NCBI GenBank assembly: GCA_021823045.1
Contig: JAKAPB010000115.1
Coordinates: 1-6,486 of the forward strand
From: Actinomycetes bacterium
Lineage (GTDB): Bacteria > Actinomycetota > Acidimicrobiia > Acidimicrobiales > Acidimicrobiaceae
Direction: 5' to 3'
Length of the DNA stretch: 6,486 nucleotides
In this document: positions 5,649 through 6,486 of the stretch, piece by piece
How positions within the stretch are numbered: the stretch's first letter is position 1
How the letters are laid out: each line of letters begins with the position of its first letter
Translations under genes and position numbers: made by a program
The notes under the pieces: generated by a model
Told to the model about the DNA's origin: nothing
What the model saw: the letters and a program-made list of their open reading frames with translations, nothing else
Databases searched by the model: none

Positions 5649-6413
5649 CTAGCCGTTAGCAAATACCGAAAGGTCCGGGCCGACAATAACCGTGATGTCC
5701 TCCTCGGGAAGGGTGAGCGGAACCGACGACGAATACGGGGCGACCGATGCTTGGCCCAGAGCCAAATCCTGTGCAAGGGTGATCGCTTGGTATCTGAATC
5801 CAGAGGAGTAGTAGACCATCGACGCAGAAGCCTGAGAGTTTGCATTCACCGGGGCAACCACGTCGTATCCCTTTGAAGCTAGGTAGTTAGTGATCTTGCC
5901 GGCTAATCCGGGTACCTGAGTACCATTAGCGACCCTCACGGTCACGCTCGAATAGGCGTTAGTAGTAGAGGGTGACAAGACGATCGTGGTGGTGGTAGAG
6001 GAGGTCGTCGGCGGCGGGAGGGGAACAGTAGTCGACGTCGTTGATGGTGGCTTGGTATTCGCTGGCTTGGTATTCGTTGGCTTGTTAGTCGAGGTATGCG
6101 ATGGAACTTGGGTAGGCGTGGTTACCCCGTTAGTGGTGGTTGTACTTGGCACAATGGCTTGGGTCGAATTGACAGAAGCCGAATTGAGGAGGCCATATCC
6201 GATCCCCGCCTGTGCGACAACCAGCGCAAAACCGATCAGTGGTCGCGAACCTTTCACAGTTCGCGCCTGCGGAGATATCCAAACCCGACCTTGGGCTCCT
6301 GCACCGACAAAAGACAAAAACTCCGATCGAAAATCACTACTCGGATCATATAGCGCCAAGGGGTGGCATCGACTCAATGTCTGACCGCTAAAACTTGAGT
6401 CTTTGCCTATCAA
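5649..6413 (-). CDS. Membrane-anchored LytR_C-domain protein with Thr/Pro-rich stalk
   Basis: The reading frame gives 254 residues from a TTG. One membrane segment, PLIGFALVVAQAGIGYGLL (58-76), is followed by a low-complexity Thr/Ser/Pro stalk (about 81-153, including NTKPA repeats). A C-terminal LytR_C-type domain follows (about 156-248), opening SVTVRVANGTQVPGLA and ending DITVIVGPDLS. LytR_C domains occur at the end of LytR-CpsA-Psr cell-wall ligases and also in stand-alone actinobacterial anchors; the catalytic LCP domain is absent here. The expected location is the outer face of the membrane, within the cell wall. The function is unknown, though a cell-envelope role is likely. The start is uncertain: the TTG at 6413 lacks a Shine-Dalgarno. 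A GTG at 6257 (VKGSRPLIGF) with a weak AGGCG upstream would give a 202-residue protein with a short cytoplasmic tail, which I find more natural. No ATG lies in frame upstream of the membrane segment. Confidence 0.8.
   Translation of the reverse strand: MIGKDSSFSGQTLSRCHPLALYDPSSDFRSEFLSFVGAGAQGRVWISPQARTVKGSRPLIGFALVVAQAGIGYGLLNSASVNSTQAIVPSTTTTNGVTTPTQVPSHTSTNKPTNTKPANTKPPSTTSTTVPLPPPTTSSTTTTIVLSPSTTNAYSSVTVRVANGTQVPGLAGKITNYLASKGYDVVAPVNANSQASASMVYYSSGFRYQAITLAQDLALGQASVAPYSSSVPLTLPEEDITVIVGPDLSVFANG
6049..6093. repeat. 15-bp in-frame repeats encoding the stalk of the LytR_C protein
   Basis: GGCTTGGTATTCGYT occurs at 6049-6063 and 6064-6078 (one base different), and a degenerate third copy follows to 6093. 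Fifteen bases is five codons, so the frame is kept, and on the minus strand each copy adds a Thr-Lys-Pro-x-Asn block to the extracellular stalk. Stalk length is likely to vary among strains. Confidence 0.8.
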
Positions 6414-6460
6414 CTTTTCTAAGTTTTCTGAAATAATCTTTTCTGAGTCAGGTTAAGCTA

Positions 6461-6466
6461 ATTGTA
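6461..6466 (-). promoter_or_regulatory. Possible -10 element (TACAAT) for the LytR_C gene
   Basis: On the minus strand TACAAT matches the TATAAT consensus at five of six positions. It would place a transcription start near 6454, about 40 nt before the TTG at 6413. The corresponding -35 would fall at or beyond the window edge, so it cannot be tested here. The rest of 6414-6486 holds only A-rich repeats and no gene that I can support. Confidence 0.25.
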
Positions 6467-6486
6467 ACAACTGAGTGGCGTGCAGA

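Noticed and set aside
5986..6384. Plus-strand 132-codon frame opposite the LytR_C gene
   Set aside because: Its Val/Gly-rich sequence is the antisense of the Thr/Pro-rich stalk, and it has no start signals.

Overview
The window looks like chromosomal DNA from a moderate-GC actinobacterium. The Acidimicrobiia are my best guess. The evidence is a base composition near half GC, a CysO-like sulfur carrier, a perfect CIRCE operator before an actinobacterial-type groEL, and a membrane-anchored LytR_C protein with a Thr/Pro-rich stalk. The lineage is an inference from gene character, not a search result. Every convincing gene lies on the minus strand, so the biological reading order runs from high to low coordinates.

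In that order: (1) 6413-5649 encodes a one-pass membrane protein whose outer part is a LytR_C domain. (2) 5560-4535 encodes glycerate 2-kinase. Its start lies inside a small 13-bp repeat cluster that carries several competing ATGs. (3) 4469-4386 is a SAM-I-like S-adenosylmethionine riboswitch, with its 3' end almost touching a strong Shine-Dalgarno. (4) 4373-3135 is a zinc-ribbon threonine synthase-like gene with a single in-frame TAA at 3479-3477; the same frame continues with conserved family sequence to 3135. (5) 3131-2853 is a MoaD/ThiS/CysO-like sulfur carrier, 3 nt downstream and ending Gly-Gly-Ile. (6) A 200-bp spacer holds an inverted repeat, helically phased direct repeats and a CIRCE operator. 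(7) 2595-973 encodes GroEL, followed by a strong intrinsic terminator. (8) The 430-bp gap at 543-972 holds a 9.5-copy perfect 13-bp tandem repeat, one consensus DnaA box and an operator-like repeat. (9) 542-1 is the N-terminal part of an exported protein that runs off the left edge.

The most interesting unit is riboswitch - threonine synthase-like enzyme - sulfur carrier. A SAM riboswitch marks methionine or sulfur control. The carrier resembles CysO, which delivers sulfide as a C-terminal thiocarboxylate. The enzyme family acts on O-phosphohomoserine. Together they suggest protein-thiocarboxylate-dependent homocysteine (methionine) synthesis, or at least a SAM-controlled branch point at O-phosphohomoserine. 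This is a hypothesis: the enzyme may simply be threonine synthase, and in this copy the gene carries a stop codon.
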